Below are positions 13,626 to 37,217 of a DNA stretch of 64,000 bases, in pieces. Within the stretch, counting starts at the first letter, position 1. Each line of letters opens with the position of its first letter. The DNA is taken from contig CAVNZM010000003.1 in assembly GCA_963693365.1 (NCBI GenBank), positions 13,268,001 to 13,332,000 on the forward strand, given 5' to 3'. Source of the DNA: Amoebidium appalachense. Taxonomy: Eukaryota > Ichthyosporea. The notes beneath the pieces are model-generated. The model did no database searches. It saw only the letters and a program-made list of their open reading frames with translations, and had not been told where the DNA came from. The position numbers and the translations under genes are program-made.

Positions 13626-13785
13626 CATCTTTCCTTCTATTCCAGCACATGTGCGGCATGCAGCACGTGACTAACACGTGCATTCCCGCAGCATCCTGCA
13701 CGTGGACCAGAAGATCGAAAAGAACATTCTGGAAGAGATCCGCCGCATTCCCGGCATGCGCTTTGCCCGCATCGTCCAGCTCTAA
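4488..13785 (+). CDS. PHGDH: D-3-phosphoglycerate dehydrogenase (long, ACT-containing form)
   Basis: Catalyses NAD-dependent oxidation of 3-phosphoglycerate, the first committed step of serine synthesis. Exons: 4488-4709, 5211-5359, 6227-6292, 6747-6900, 7657-7742, 8229-8372, 8824-8968, 10200-10305, 10928-11050, 11486-11583, 12043-12140, 12558-12624, 13099-13265, 13692-13785. The sum is 1719 nt, 572 residues plus TAA, with every phase consistent. Visible motifs: substrate-domain [14 protein letters not shown] segment; nucleotide-binding GLGRIG at about 179-184; catalytic Arg in NCARGG (about 263), Glu in EEEPP (about 292), His in PHLGAS (about 313); an ASB-type intervening domain; and a C-terminal ACT domain with DKPGILG (about 497-572). 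The ACT loop has Asn/Asp where the E. coli serine-binding His and Asn lie, so classic serine feedback is doubtful. There is an extra N-terminus of about 30 residues with no clear targeting signal. Sequence is closest in style to animal enzymes. Confidence 0.97.
7044..7162 (+). repeat. G-run minisatellite in PGDH intron 4
   Basis: Four tandem copies of a unit TTGGTGTGTTCT followed by a run of 11 to 18 G. The flanking intron sequence from 6905 is also strongly G-rich. Confidence 0.8.
9391..9500 (+). pseudogene. decayed copy of PGDH exon 8 with its upstream intron end
   Basis: The segment ending CATCGAGATTGCCAACAGC plus ATCATTAA mirrors the true exon 8 start (10200 onward, GTTGAGATTGCCGACAGC). 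The preceding intron end is shared too (ACCCATTAAACCCGCCT against ACCCACTAAACCCGTCT). The copy has its own CAG at about 9443. After that splice site it is two bases longer than exon 8, so in phase 0 it reads to TAG within four codons and cannot replace exon 8. It is interrupted on its right by the inverted-repeat element at 9501. Confidence 0.75.
9501..9943. mobile_element. MITE-like element with long terminal inverted repeats and TA flanks
   Basis: The left end begins TATGGGGTGGTAAGAGCAAG and the right end, read in reverse complement, begins TATGGGGTGTTAAGAGCAAG. Similarity continues through AATAGTGTT, GGCTGTGAGCCACATG and CCTCGATTT to near ATTGGT, about 70-80 bp, with a 14-base insertion on the left arm. 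The outermost TA on each side fits a TA target duplication as made by Tc1/mariner-type transposases. Internal sequence (about 9590-9860) encodes no transposase, so it would be non-autonomous. Confidence 0.8.
10573..10727 (+). repeat. dispersed GATGGGCTCTGC repeat, copy 1
   Basis: A block starting CTGAGGATGGGCTCTGC and running through GCATACTTGAATGTTTGCC and ATGCGTACTTCGTA to CATTCAAACC, followed by a C-rich run. The same block recurs almost identically at 25673 in another gene, and in weaker form at 25856, 28284 and 47057. Confidence 0.8.
11385..11510 (+). repeat. decayed copies of PGDH exon 10 acceptor junction
   Basis: The true junction (CCATAATAG|GCAATCTGATCAAG, 11477-11500) is preceded by CGTAATAGGCAACTGACCAAG at about 11389 and a weaker GCAATCTAACCAAACACC at about 11457. 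These look like degenerate duplications of the splice junction. Confidence 0.5.
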
Positions 13786-14341
13786 ATGCGCAAATTTTGA
13801 TTGGCTAATATAGCCACTATAATAGTTGTGTGCATGTGTAAATACTTGATTTGTAGTTCCCCTTTATATATGCTGGTTTTAATCGTGATCGGTTGTGATC
13901 TAATCGGAATAGAAGAGCCACGTGCACATGATTTGAAGCCACTGTGAAGGCATAGTGGTGCAGGATGATTGTGCCATCGAGAGCATTTTTGAATTGTTTC
14001 TTGTTTTGTTTTATTTTTTGTATGAGTGTTTTGGTTCTTTTTCTTTTCTGATCAGTGTCGGTTCGTTTAGAATTATTAACCTGTCACCAGTGCATGTATG
14101 GCAACATGAGTGCACATTGCTCATGTATTGCTAGGTGTAACGTGATATGTACACGTGTTCGTAATTGTGCATGACGTTGTGTGCGTCTGGAAATGTTCAA
14201 CTTGGCGGCAGGTTCACATAAACAGGTGTTTGTGTGAACAAGCGCGCAGCCTACACGTTTTCCCAATGATGTAGATGAACAGAGTGCTCTGTTTCTCTTG
14301 TTGATTGTGCTACCGCATGATAATTATGTGCTGGTGAGATC

Positions 14342-14347
14342 AATAAA
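14342..14347 (+). terminator. candidate polyadenylation signal of PGDH
   Basis: AATAAA lies about 560 bases after the PGDH stop, in unique sequence with no other gene signal between. The 3' UTR assignment is inferred. The remainder to 15017 holds a poly-G run (about 14637-14656), an A/T run near 14760 and the presumed BTB gene promoter and 5' UTR. Confidence 0.45.
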
Positions 14348-15017
14348 GGTCGAAAGTACGAGGCCGCGCGCATGTGCACACACCTGTATTACAACCCTTC
14401 CTCCCCCTCCCCCCCCCCAACACACACACACCCTTCTCCTCCTCCCACCCGCGATTCGAGTACGTACATATGCAGGGCCGTTTTGGGCTGCAGCTAGGGG
14501 TCCAGTTTCCGACCAGGAAAAGGCCTACATAGTCATTTCCGGTGCGTCAGTATGTGCAAAAGAAAATGCGGTGTGTGTGTGTGCACGTGTGGGTTTGGGT
14601 GCCATGGGGGGTTGGGCGGGTGGGTGGTTGCACGGCGGGGGGGGGGGGGGGGGGGGATGGCGATTGGTCAGTTCTTCCCGCCAAAATCAACAGATTACGT
14701 CACTCATGGCCGGCGCCCATACAAATGCACAAGTCACAGTTATTTTTTTGCGTACGTGCCTTATTTTTTTTTTAAAAAAAAATAATAATAAAAACCGACT
14801 TTACACCTCTCCATCTGCAACGAGCTATACTTGGTAATATCATAGCGCTGACATAGCATATACACGAACTTCATCAGTGGCAAAAAATATCAGGTAGTAA
14901 GTCTAGTTATGGTTTTCTTCTTTGTCTTTCCATTTTCCTGTTCCCTCTGCTTCCACCCCGGCGAGTGCACAACACACACTTAGTTCGTTACCATCTTCCT
15001 CCGCACACTTCAACAAC

Positions 15018-16769
15018 ATGGCAGCTGCCGGCCTTCCCCCCTTCGCATTCCTCCCGCCAGGCCCAAACAACCCCTTCCCGTTTTCGGATGACGATGATGA
15101 TTCTGATGACGATAGTATGGATGGTTGGAACGATGACCGCTCCTTGGGACAATTGTGGAAGAGACTTCACACAGTTGTGTGGCCAGACACGACAGTGGGA
15201 TTTTGCCTGGCACCCAATGAGTACGATATGAACGAATGTCTTGACATGGTAGCAGACCCAGGAAAAGCGCGCATCAAGAAATTGGACCCGAAAGAGTTGG
15301 AAAAGGGTGAATGCAGAGGCACGATCTACGTCGAGTTCAGTTCATCCGTTCCCCTGGTCAAGTGGAAGAACAAGGTAAAGGAGTTTTTTGCCAACACCAA
15401 ACAGGAGCCTACGAAAGGCGGTGAAGCGTTGCGCGGTTGGATCAACAACAGCCAGTTTGCCGATGTTTCTTTCGTCATGTTCTCTACGGGTGAGAAAATA
15501 TACGGGCACAAGGTCATTCTCGCCGCCCGCTCGGAGAAATTCGCAGCCATGTTCCGTTTTCACGACCTTGCCACACCGGGGCAGGTCCCTTCCCTTCGCA
15601 TCGATTGCGACGAGTCGGTCGTGTTTCTTGCTCTTCTCGAGTTCCTTTATACGGAGACCATTTCCGACGACACAAATCGTGCGCTGTTGAAACTACCAAG
15701 CAAACATGGGTACCAGCAACTGCTCGTTTTGGCCGATGAATACGGGTGCCCAGACCTCGTGTCGCTGTGTGAGGGACCGGTGGTGAAGGAATTAAGCGTG
15801 GAGGATCTCGGGGAAAATCCTCGTGGCATGTATGGAAACGACAATGAAGAAATCAATCAGGCGAGGGATCGAATGATGATTAAAAACATGGTGCAAGCAA
15901 TCAACCTACTCATTTTCGCAGACAGGCACGCAGCCGCGCGTCTGCGCTCTTACGCCATGTACATCCTTCTCATGAACACGCACTTCACCAAGCTCGTTTT
16001 GGGCGACAAAGGGACGGTAGCACGGGTGTTTGGGGCCGAGGATGGAGGGGGAAACGGTGCTGTTTTGGGGGAATTGAGGAGATTGGTTTCGTTGGTTCCG
16101 GATGATGTCAAGGCTGGGGCATGGAAAACCACACCATTCGGGCAGTGTCATCGTATCCATCCCCCGGAGGAACTATACATCACACATCCCGAATTTTCAC
16201 CCGTTTGCGTCGACGAAAACGAGGCGGAGAAAATTGCGAGAAACATCGCCAATGGGGACAGCGCACGCAAAACGCTTCGGGCCATCCTACAGTTGGATGC
16301 GAATACGGGGTTTGGGCATTTGCAAGAAGCGAAGGAATTGGATCATAGCATGAGAGCGGAGGTGATTCCAGAAACATGGGAGGTGCTGAAAACGACTGCA
16401 CGGTACCTGGACGAGGACGATTTCGATGGGATGGAGGAAGATGAAGAGGAAAACCGGGAAGAGGATGATGAGGAAAAAAGGAGGAAGACGGAGGAGAAGG
16501 TGAAAGATGTGAAAACGAAGGTTATAGCGGCATTGGTGAGGGACATTGCGTTTACAAAGACGACAGAGGCGGAAAAAGAGATGGAAAAGATGGCGATGAT
16601 GGGACATCCCCTTGCGCTGATTGCGATGCGTGCAGGGCTCACGGCGCCAACATCGTATCTGTCCGTATCGAGGTTGTCGGATGTGATGAGGGATGAGGAG
16701 GGGATGAATGGTGATGGAGAAAGGGAGGGGGGGGGGGCAGCAGCAGGAATGAGTACATGTGCTGATTAG
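15018..16769 (+). CDS. intronless BTB/POZ domain protein
   Basis: A single open frame of 583 residues. The frame is open further upstream, but the first ATG is at 15018 in a strong context (AACAACATGG). The N-terminus is Pro-rich, then an acidic run of Asp and Ser (about 23-35). A BTB fold begins near residue 147 with FADVSFVMFSTGEKIYGHK, then VILAARSEKFAAMF and a helical LALLEFLYTE segment (about 203-212). The middle part is probably helical and BACK-like. The C-terminus is highly charged (about 464-505, Glu/Asp then Lys/Glu). BTB proteins of this kind are often Cul3 adaptors or transcription cofactors; nothing here fixes the role. It is unusual in the window for having no intron, which would fit a retrocopy or an ancestral single-exon gene. 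The stop is TAG; downstream sequence is almost pure G. Confidence 0.85.
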   Translation: MAAAGLPPFAFLPPGPNNPFPFSDDDDDSDDDSMDGWNDDRSLGQLWKRLHTVVWPDTTVGFCLAPNEYDMNECLDMVADPGKARIKKLDPKELEKGECRGTIYVEFSSSVPLVKWKNKVKEFFANTKQEPTKGGEALRGWINNSQFADVSFVMFSTGEKIYGHKVILAARSEKFAAMFRFHDLATPGQVPSLRIDCDESVVFLALLEFLYTETISDDTNRALLKLPSKHGYQQLLVLADEYGCPDLVSLCEGPVVKELSVEDLGENPRGMYGNDNEEINQARDRMMIKNMVQAINLLIFADRHAAARLRSYAMYILLMNTHFTKLVLGDKGTVARVFGAEDGGGNGAVLGELRRLVSLVPDDVKAGAWKTTPFGQCHRIHPPEELYITHPEFSPVCVDENEAEKIARNIANGDSARKTLRAILQLDANTGFGHLQEAKELDHSMRAEVIPETWEVLKTTARYLDEDDFDGMEEDEEENREEDDEEKRRKTEEKVKDVKTKVIAALVRDIAFTKTTEAEKEMEKMAMMGHPLALIAMRAGLTAPTSYLSVSRLSDVMRDEEGMNGDGEREGGGAAAGMSTCAD

Positions 16770-16787
16770 AAATGGCTTTTAGAACCC

Positions 16788-16789
16788 AA

Positions 16790-16820
<31 letters not shown>

Positions 16821-16948
16821 TAGACGAGGAAGGGGAGGGGGGGGGGGGGGGGGGGGGGACGAGAAAAGGGTGGTGGTGGTGGGGGGGGGGGGGGAGGGGG
16901 GGGCAGGGGCTCGGGGGGAGGGAAAGGGGGGGGGGGGGGGGGAAGGGG

Positions 16949-16979
<31 letters not shown>

Positions 16980-17080
16980 TATGGCTGGGGGATGGGTAAC
17001 AGATCCAGAGAGAATATCAAAGAGGGGCATTTTGATAGAATGGAAGGACGGGGGGAGGGGGGAGGGTGCTGGGGTGCTTG
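16788..17080 (+). repeat. G-rich tract after BTB gene
   Basis: Nearly uninterrupted G runs from 16790 to 16980, with scattered A and T, beginning about 20 bases after the BTB stop and so probably inside its 3' UTR or termination zone. Potential G-quadruplex former in RNA. Confidence 0.75.
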
Positions 17081-17972
17081 AGATGTGAAATATAGGTTGA
17101 AATGCCTTTTGTACGTGTCCGTAAGGTATGTATGTTAGGATGGTTGTTTCTGTACATGTGGGTGTACACCTCAGTGATGTAGGGACTTGTTGAAAGATAG
17201 TTGTGGGGTGTATGCTAAGGGGTTGAAGTAAGTGGATGGCTAGTGAGGGGAGTGTTCTGTTCAGCTTTTGGATAGCTCTGTGAACGTCATTTTTCGGGGT
17301 GGTATTTCGGGTTTTTTCCCAGGCGAACTTGTAACTGTTGGAGTGTTGTTTGGCTGGTGGCACCAATAGATGCGCTTAACTCCATTATTTAGTGTTTAGA
17401 TGTATATTACGGTGCAGTTTTTAGTGTATAGTGTCGTTTTGAATATGCTGTTTGTGGACTAGGTCCTGATGGCAACGTAATTTTCTTTTTCTTTTTTTTT
17501 CTTTCCCCCCCCCCCCCCCCAGAGTTTTTCTCGCCTGTTAAAGATATGCTCTGGCAAGGTTTTGGATAGTTCTGTAAACGTTGTGTATGAACCGTTGGTT
17601 CCGGGCAAACCTGTTTGAATATTTGGTTTGCACTTCTATATGTGGAATGGTTGGTTTTTTATCATTCAGAACCATTTTATGGGCTTTTTGGCGCGACAGT
17701 AAATGATTTTAGATGTGCTCTGTCACAAACTGTATATGACAGTAGACTGGGGTTTTATAGATACTTTTGAATTTTCGGAGTTTTTCTAAGGAGCGTAAAT
17801 GCGTAGATGGAAGGTCTGTATATTTGAGGTCACGGTTTCCATACATGCAAGCCTCGGGCCAGGTCTACAACAAACAGTTAGTCGAGAGCATTCCTTGCTA
17901 GTCCTCTGTATGCGAGGCTATGCAAAATTTTCGGCTGCAAAAAGTGTACCAGGAGACCATGATGATCGTCTT

Positions 17973-18009
<37 letters not shown>

Positions 18010-18080
18010 ACATGCACACACACCTAAACCGGAGCCACATCTGGTAGTGCTACCCCCTGCCACCCCTCTCCCTCCCCCCC

Positions 18081-18208
18081 CCTCCCTCCCTCCCTCCCTC
18101 CCTCCCTCCCTCCCTCCCTCCCTCCCTCCCTCCCTCCCTCCCTCCCTCCCTCCCTCCCTCCCTCCCTCCCTCCCTCCCTCCCTCCCTCCCTCCCTCCCTC
18201 CCTCCCTC
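18081..18208 (+). repeat. (CCCT)n microsatellite
   Basis: About 32 perfect tetranucleotide units. All apparent ORFs across it on either strand are repeat translations. Confidence 0.95.
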
Positions 18209-18340
18209 ACCGAGTTCCCCTCCTCCACCCCCTCCCTCCCCCACCCATCCAATGACACCTCTCGGCCCCTTTCCTTTTTTCTTTGACCATGGTACGGTGT
18301 TGCTGGTCCGGCCGGGTTGAGATGGCATGTGTGCATGTAT

Positions 18341-18371
<31 letters not shown>

Positions 18372-19902
18372 GGGGGGGGGGACGGTAATTACGGGGCAGA
18401 AGGCTCTAAATTGCCTCCCCGTTCTCCCCCTCCTTCGCTCCCGGCCCGATCCCCCTTTCCCCCCCCCCGGGGGCCCCCTTCTCCCCTACTATCCTCCCTT
18501 CCCCCCCCCCCCCCCCCTCCCCCCCTTCCCGGCCACCCCGCTAGAGCCAACCCCCCCCCCCCCCTCCCCCCCTCCCCCCCTTTCCCCGGGCCCCCTTCCT
18601 CCCCTGTCCCAGCAATGATTGACTCCCCCCCCCCCCCCCCCCCCCCCCGCCTCCACTCCCCCGGGCCTCCTTCCCTTCCCCCATCCCCCCCTCTCCCCCC
18701 CCCCCCTCCCCCCCCCCCCCCCCCCCCAGCCCTACGGAATTACAGAAATTAGCCACCCATGAATGTATCATATACACTTTGTAAGTTAGTAGTACCTCCT
18801 GCTACGGTACTGATAATTAAAGTAAAATCAGGGAATTTTTTTTTCTTTTGACTGGATTTATTCGACGGAAAGATATGCAAGTATGCACGGCATACTGAGA
18901 AGACAATAAAAACTTCACGAGTTATCCAGTAACAAGTGCATACTGAGATACCTAAACACTGTGTGAAAATCATATAAATACTCAATGTGACGACCAACAA
19001 CTCAACAAAAAGTCTGAAGTGTTCACATTGCCAGCTAGTGTAGCAGACACCCGTAGGGAAAGAGGTAAAACGCGACATAAAAACTCACACCTATCAACAT
19101 GCTTGCGATTAAAAAATTCAGCACAAAAGTGGCACCAGCGGCGATGAAAACAAGAATTACAACGCCACAGGGAAAATTGAATACAGCGCGCTGTGTGAGC
19201 GCCCCTCCACGTGCACGGTAAGTTGTGTCTTATCATTAACATCTTGGCCTTGGGTGAACCGCCACCACATAAATACCTACTATAGCTGTGAAAGTCAGTG
19301 ACTCAAAGCCGCTACCAGAGCCATGCAACTATTACTATAATACTTCCCCACACCTTCCCCTAGTTAGGCAACTACGTAGTCACTCAGTAACCGTGAATGC
19401 TCAACTAGTGTTTCTTCGAAAACAAAGAATCTGATACTAAAAAGGAACAGACAGGGCATCATAGGGCTCCATTGAGCCCCCGTGCATGCACGTTATTTTA
19501 CTTTTTTTATTTTATTTTTATGTCACAAAGTTACAGAGAAAACCGAGCTGAATTGATGATATTAATATTAGTTGCATTCATGTGCCATTCTGTGGATCTC
19601 CTATAGGAGGATGTTCAAGAATATCTGCACAGTTACAGAAAAATATTAGATACACAGGAAAAAGTTCTATCTAGTTCTGTGATATTTCACTCGTGCATAT
19701 ACCTGCATGCAAATAGTACATTCGATCAAAATTTAAAGAAGTGATATGATTGGTTGTTGGCCTTGATGTACTCTTTCACTAGTAAAACCAATGCAAAAAA
19801 CTTTAATAATTTAACGAGTTTTTCGTGTTCGTGTACTGGAGTGTTTCATACAGTCCTGCATGAGACTCTCTACTACAAAAAGGGTAAAGGTGTGTACGGT
19901 GT

Positions 19903-19918
19903 GTGCGTGTGCGTGCGT

Positions 19919-19991
<73 letters not shown>

Positions 19992-19994
19992 TGT
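19903..19994 (+). repeat. (GT)n microsatellite
   Basis: A nearly perfect GT dinucleotide run with GC interruptions at both ends. Confidence 0.95.
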
Positions 19995-20427
19995 GCGCGC
20001 GTGCACATCAAGTTGCGCGCATTCAGCAGGCGTGTGCGTGTGTGCCCGTGCCTGCACGTGTCCGTTTTAAAAAACGTGTGGTGTGTGTGTGTGTGCGTGG
20101 TTCATGTTGTCCCCTGCCCGTCATTGTGCCCCCTAGCTAAACTGTGCATATAGCCTACCTTTATTACTACACTCTCATGGTCTCATGCTAAAAAAAATGC
20201 ATTACTGATAAATATACCTCATTATTGTCTTAATTATTTGAATTCAATATCATTATCCCATTCAATTAACCGTATTCTACATATGTACATATGCATACAG
20301 ACAAGCATAGCACTATATTTAGCTTCTACTTCCGGCTTCATTTGCACACATACACACAACCAACATGTGCACGCGCAGACACATTTAGTTATATACATAT
20401 GTAAGGAACACACACACACACACACAT

Positions 20428-20464
<37 letters not shown>

Positions 20465-20650
20465 GCACACAAATACACACACACATCCGCACACGCAACC
20501 TCTTCCCCCCCCCCCCTCCCCCCCCTCCACCCTAACTCCCCCCCCCCCCCCCAAAAAAAAAAAAACAAACAAAAAAAAAAACATAAATAAACGGCTGACC
20601 ACTAACAATCCAATCCAGCAACATTCGACATCATTCCGCATCCTTCCACC

Positions 20651-22268
20651 TCATTCCGCACGCAATCTCTTCCGTCCACTCTCATCGCCCGTCTTTCTCG
20701 ACCACACCTTCACCATCCCATCCGCACCCACGGCCACCACATTTGTCCCCGCATGGTTATACCGCACGCGCCAACCAATCCACACCACCCAACCACAACG
20801 TAACCCGCTCCGCCACTTCAACCGTGTTGTTCGCCGAAAAAACCAACCGAAAAACTTGGAAACCTGCCCTGGTGTATTTCGCAATGACATTGCGGCTGAG
20901 CCACACCAACCCATCGCTCATGTTTTCCAGGGAAGCCATTTCCGCATCGGATTGACGGCACATTTCTAAAGCACGGAGACGCTGGCGAGACATTATCTTT
21001 TTCCCGTTCACATCCCACGTGCCAATCCAACTCCGTCGAACGAGTAAACTGCCGTTCGAGCCGCGCAAGGCAGCCCCTTCCCACACCGCACGTACGACCC
21101 CATCGTTCATGCACGCCGCCAAATGCGTTACGTACGCGATATCAGAAATATCAGCGTCCTGTATTCCCTCACACACAACGAATTTGACGGTTGCCGCATT
21201 GACGATGCACAATAACGGTCCGTCGCACAGAAGAAACGTGTCAGGAAAGAGGGTGGAAACGATAGAGGCGTGCCTGACCGAAAAAACGTTGTAGTGATAG
21301 AAATCGGCACTGAGTGGTTTCAACCACAATTGCTTGCCGGATAACAAATTATGAGCGGCCATGAACATTTTCATGATCTCCGTCTGAAAACTTGACCACA
21401 ACATAACCAAGAACCGGCCATCCACCACAAGGAACATTTGTAGCAGGAGCGCATCGTGTGGGACGTTTTCGAGCGTGTATGCCCTCAGCATGGACCCAAT
21501 CTTTCCTTGGTAAAGCACAACCCCGAGGTTATCCTTTTTTTGACCGGGCCGCCACATAATCGCCCCGTAGCGACCAACATGTCAAGCGTCCGTATGTTGC
21601 GTGTGTGCGCTTCAAACTCATCATCTTTGCTCCCGTAGATACATCCCACAACTGGACATGATCCCTCTTTGTCGCTGTCCTCGAATCTGTTAGCACCAGG
21701 CTTGAGGAAACAGCAACCTTGAGCGTAGAATCGTTTTTGTAGACACCGTCGAGCACGATGCACCCCAAATCGTTACGCAGAACCTCCATTGCAACCACTG
21801 CCGTTTCCTCCGCCTACGGCAGCGCGAAAAAGTCAAACTCTGCCCGAACACGCTCCAGCAACAGATCAGTGAACCGCAACCGGAGGAAGGTTAACGGCCA
21901 TCGTCCCCCGTTATGCAAATAGTCAAGGACGTATGCAAACAGCTCGGGGGAGCAATCGATGAATATGGTGCCGTCGGGGCTTGTTCGGATGGTGTGGTGA
22001 CCGCTGAACCATGCGGCTTACATGGAATCTGGCGCGGCACAGAGTATTTTCCTTGTGGTGGTAAAGTGGCGGCCACCCACCTCAAGAACGATGCGGTCTT
22101 CTCCCTGTGCCTTGAGGGCGCGCACAGACTGGCACTCGGCTACGAAGAGCTGTCTGTGAAATGAATGTGTGAATGTTAGTAAAGAAGGTGGAGCGTTTAC
22201 CAAAGAGGCTTTTAGGTGTTTATATGGAAGCATGCAAACACGCGCAAATACACGCACACGCACACATA

Positions 22269-22367
<99 letters not shown>

Positions 22368-22717
22368 CCTTTAAAAAAAACACGCGCGCGCACACGCTGT
22401 TACCCCTCCCCCCCAAACACACACGCACACACACGCGCAAACACACACACACACACACTTCCATACCCCCCCAAATCCACCACCACCACACACACACACA
22501 CACACACACAAACCCACACACAAACGTACATGCACACACACCTCTCCTTCTCCAGCTCCGCTCTATCCCGAGCCAGTTCTTCCTCCCGTGCATCCACTGC
22601 CTTTGCCCTTTCTTCCAGCTGGCGGGCAGCCTTTCCCAGTCCTTTCATTACCCGTAAAAGACGCTCGCCCTCCGCCTCCAGCGAACCACACTCCACAACC
22701 AACTCGCGTATGTCCAT
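20651..22717 (-). pseudogene. coiled-coil, T1-type BTB and WD40-like gene, disrupted
   Basis: Two exons are visible: 22542-22717 (from ATG at 22715-22717; charged helix rich in Glu/Arg, likely coiled coil) and 20651-22153, joined in phase by GT-AG. Exon 2 starts with a KCTD/Kv T1 BTB: DRIVLEVGGRHFTTTRKIL, AAWFSGHH, DGTIFIDCSPELFAYVLDYL. It then has beta-propeller-like sequence including HVQLWDVSTGAKMM and, at the end, VVAVGADGMVKVWSRKT. This order resembles the animal KCTD3/SHKBP1 type. Four lesions break it: TAA at 22018-22020 between PDSM and AAWFSG, TAG at 21814-21816 after FFALP, a frameshift at the seven-T run 21535-21541, and another near 20760-20800. Neighbouring genes have clean frames, so pseudogenisation is preferred over assembly error, but not proved. 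Confidence 0.7.
22268..22366 (+). repeat. (CA)n in intron of KCTD-like locus
   Basis: A long CA run in the single intron of the minus-strand gene. On the sense strand it is (GT)n, and the 5' splice site is itself GTGTGTGTG. Confidence 0.9.
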
Positions 22718-24030
22718 GTTGGATGCTCTGGCAACATCCAATGCTCATGCTTAGGCAGAAGAAAAGGGAGGAAATTTTGTCTAAATGTTGTCTAAACAGC
22801 AAGATGTTGGTTGCTTATATGGAAGCTACACCATCAACGGGCGGAATAAAAGTTCAATCGTTCATGTTGTGATGATCATGCTTATGATTTTCGCATGTGC
22901 AAGGTTATGTTTCTTATGTTTCACACTCAAGTCACAAAAAATTCACAAAGGAGCATATATGGCGAGCGCATTGATTGGTTTGCACAACTACATGTTAGCC
23001 AATTAATCAATAATATAACCATATATGACTATTACTGGGCAACGTTGGGAATCCGTTGACTGAGCCGTAGGGGTGTCGCGACTTGACTTCAAATCGCGAC
23101 TTGAAGTCACCAAGCACCTGACTTCAACCAAGTTAAGTCAAGCCATGAGGCCGGAAATAGTAGTGACTTGAAGGGCGGAGGGGGGCTTGGGGCGGGGAAG
23201 CATAGGAGGGTAGGTGGAAGGGGGGGCGCAATGCCCGCCCGTGGCCCATTCGGCCAGATGATCATGAGTTACTAAAAATAATCTTCTTCCAATTCGCGAC
23301 TTTGAAGTCAAGTCAAGTCATCCAACCCAGCAAACAATTATAATTATAAGTCAAGTGAAGTCGTTGAGGCTCTGCCACACCCCCAGGGCTGCAGTGAGCC
23401 AGCCCGCCGCCCGCAACTTCCGAACCAACAAAAAAAAAATAAAACAGCAGACGAAGGAATGATTGACGTTTGATTGAACATCTTGGCTTGAGGGTCTAAG
23501 GTTGCAAGGGCGACCTTCTTTATTTCCTCGTGAATAACCACTCTCATTCAAGATTAGTCATTCTTTTCTCCGCGTCACCCCTCAACACACAGACACACAC
23601 ACACACAATCCCTCCCCTCTCCTCCACTCTCTCTCCCGCTCCCTCTGTCTCCCCAGCTCCCCCTCTATTGATCTCCCCCCTCTCCCTCCCCCCCCCCCCC
23701 CCCCCCTCCCCCCCACGGACCCCCGCCCCCTTCTCTCTCCGCCCTCACTCACATGTCACACCATCACAGCTCATTCTCTCTGCTATTTCTCCTTGCAGCA
23801 TTCATACCTCACTCTTTTCAGTCCCTGTGCTGGCTGCTACATCATCACCCCTGAACGCACCTGCACAGGAGCTACTTTAACCATAATCCATCACGAGGAT
23901 AAGCGCATCTGCAATTTTCACGGCCATTCGGATAGATAGTGGTCTCCACGTCATTACACATAACACCCACTGGTGTTAACAGCCACATAAATATATACCC
24001 GATTCGAAAAACATCACTTCCAATCACAAC
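22718..24030. promoter_or_regulatory. divergent spacer between KCTD-like locus and J-domain gene
   Basis: No gene seen. It holds a cluster of TTGAAGTC/GACTTCAA words (23076-23368), a C/T-rich stretch (23600-23720) and a TATA-like ATAAATATATA at 23987-23997, 34 bases before the J-domain gene ATG. Promoter function is inferred. Confidence 0.4.
23076..23368. repeat. inverted TTGAAGTCA-type word cluster
   Basis: GCGACTTGACTTCAA, GCGACTTGAAGTCA, CTGACTTCAACCAAGTTAAG, GTGACTTGAAGG, GACTTTGAAGTCAAGTCAAG and AAGTCAAGTGAAGTC occur within 300 bp in both orientations, allowing hairpins. Confidence 0.65.

Positions 24031-37201
<13,171 letters not shown>

Positions 37202-37217
<16 letters not shown>

Larger units (their letters stand above)
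17081..20650. other. gene-poor spacer between BTB gene and KCTD-like pseudogene
   Basis: No coding exon recognised. It contains a degenerate 60-bp direct repeat (TTTTGGATAGCTCTGTGAACG near 17262 and a similar block near 17560), poly-C runs, a (CCCT)n tract, unique AT-rich sequence 18750-19900, (GT)n near 19915-19990 and (CA)n near 20408-20462. Two minus-strand ORFs at 18749-19242 lack any recognisable family or splice support. Confidence 0.6.

Noticed and set aside
13783-13785. Global reassignment of TAA/TAG to an amino acid
   Set aside because: PGDH ends at TAA exactly where the ACT family ends, and the BTB gene ends at TAG; sporadic in-frame stops are better explained by mutation or error.
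14922-15017. Upstream extension of the BTB frame to 14922
   Set aside because: It starts with TTG; the first ATG at 15018 has a strong eukaryotic context.
18050-18330. Long ORFs encoding repeats such as GREG, THTHTH, RERERE, PPPP and VCVCVC on both strands
   Set aside because: They are translations of microsatellites and homopolymers, present in several frames at once, with no start context or family sequence.
18749-19242. Minus-strand ORFs of 86 and 109 codons as a small gene
   Set aside because: Cys/Phe-rich chance translation, no recognisable motif, no splice or promoter support.
22004-22021. An 18-base intron removing the TAA in the KCTD-like gene
   Set aside because: It would delete the conserved AWFSG of the BTB fold, and all supported introns here are hundreds of bases long.
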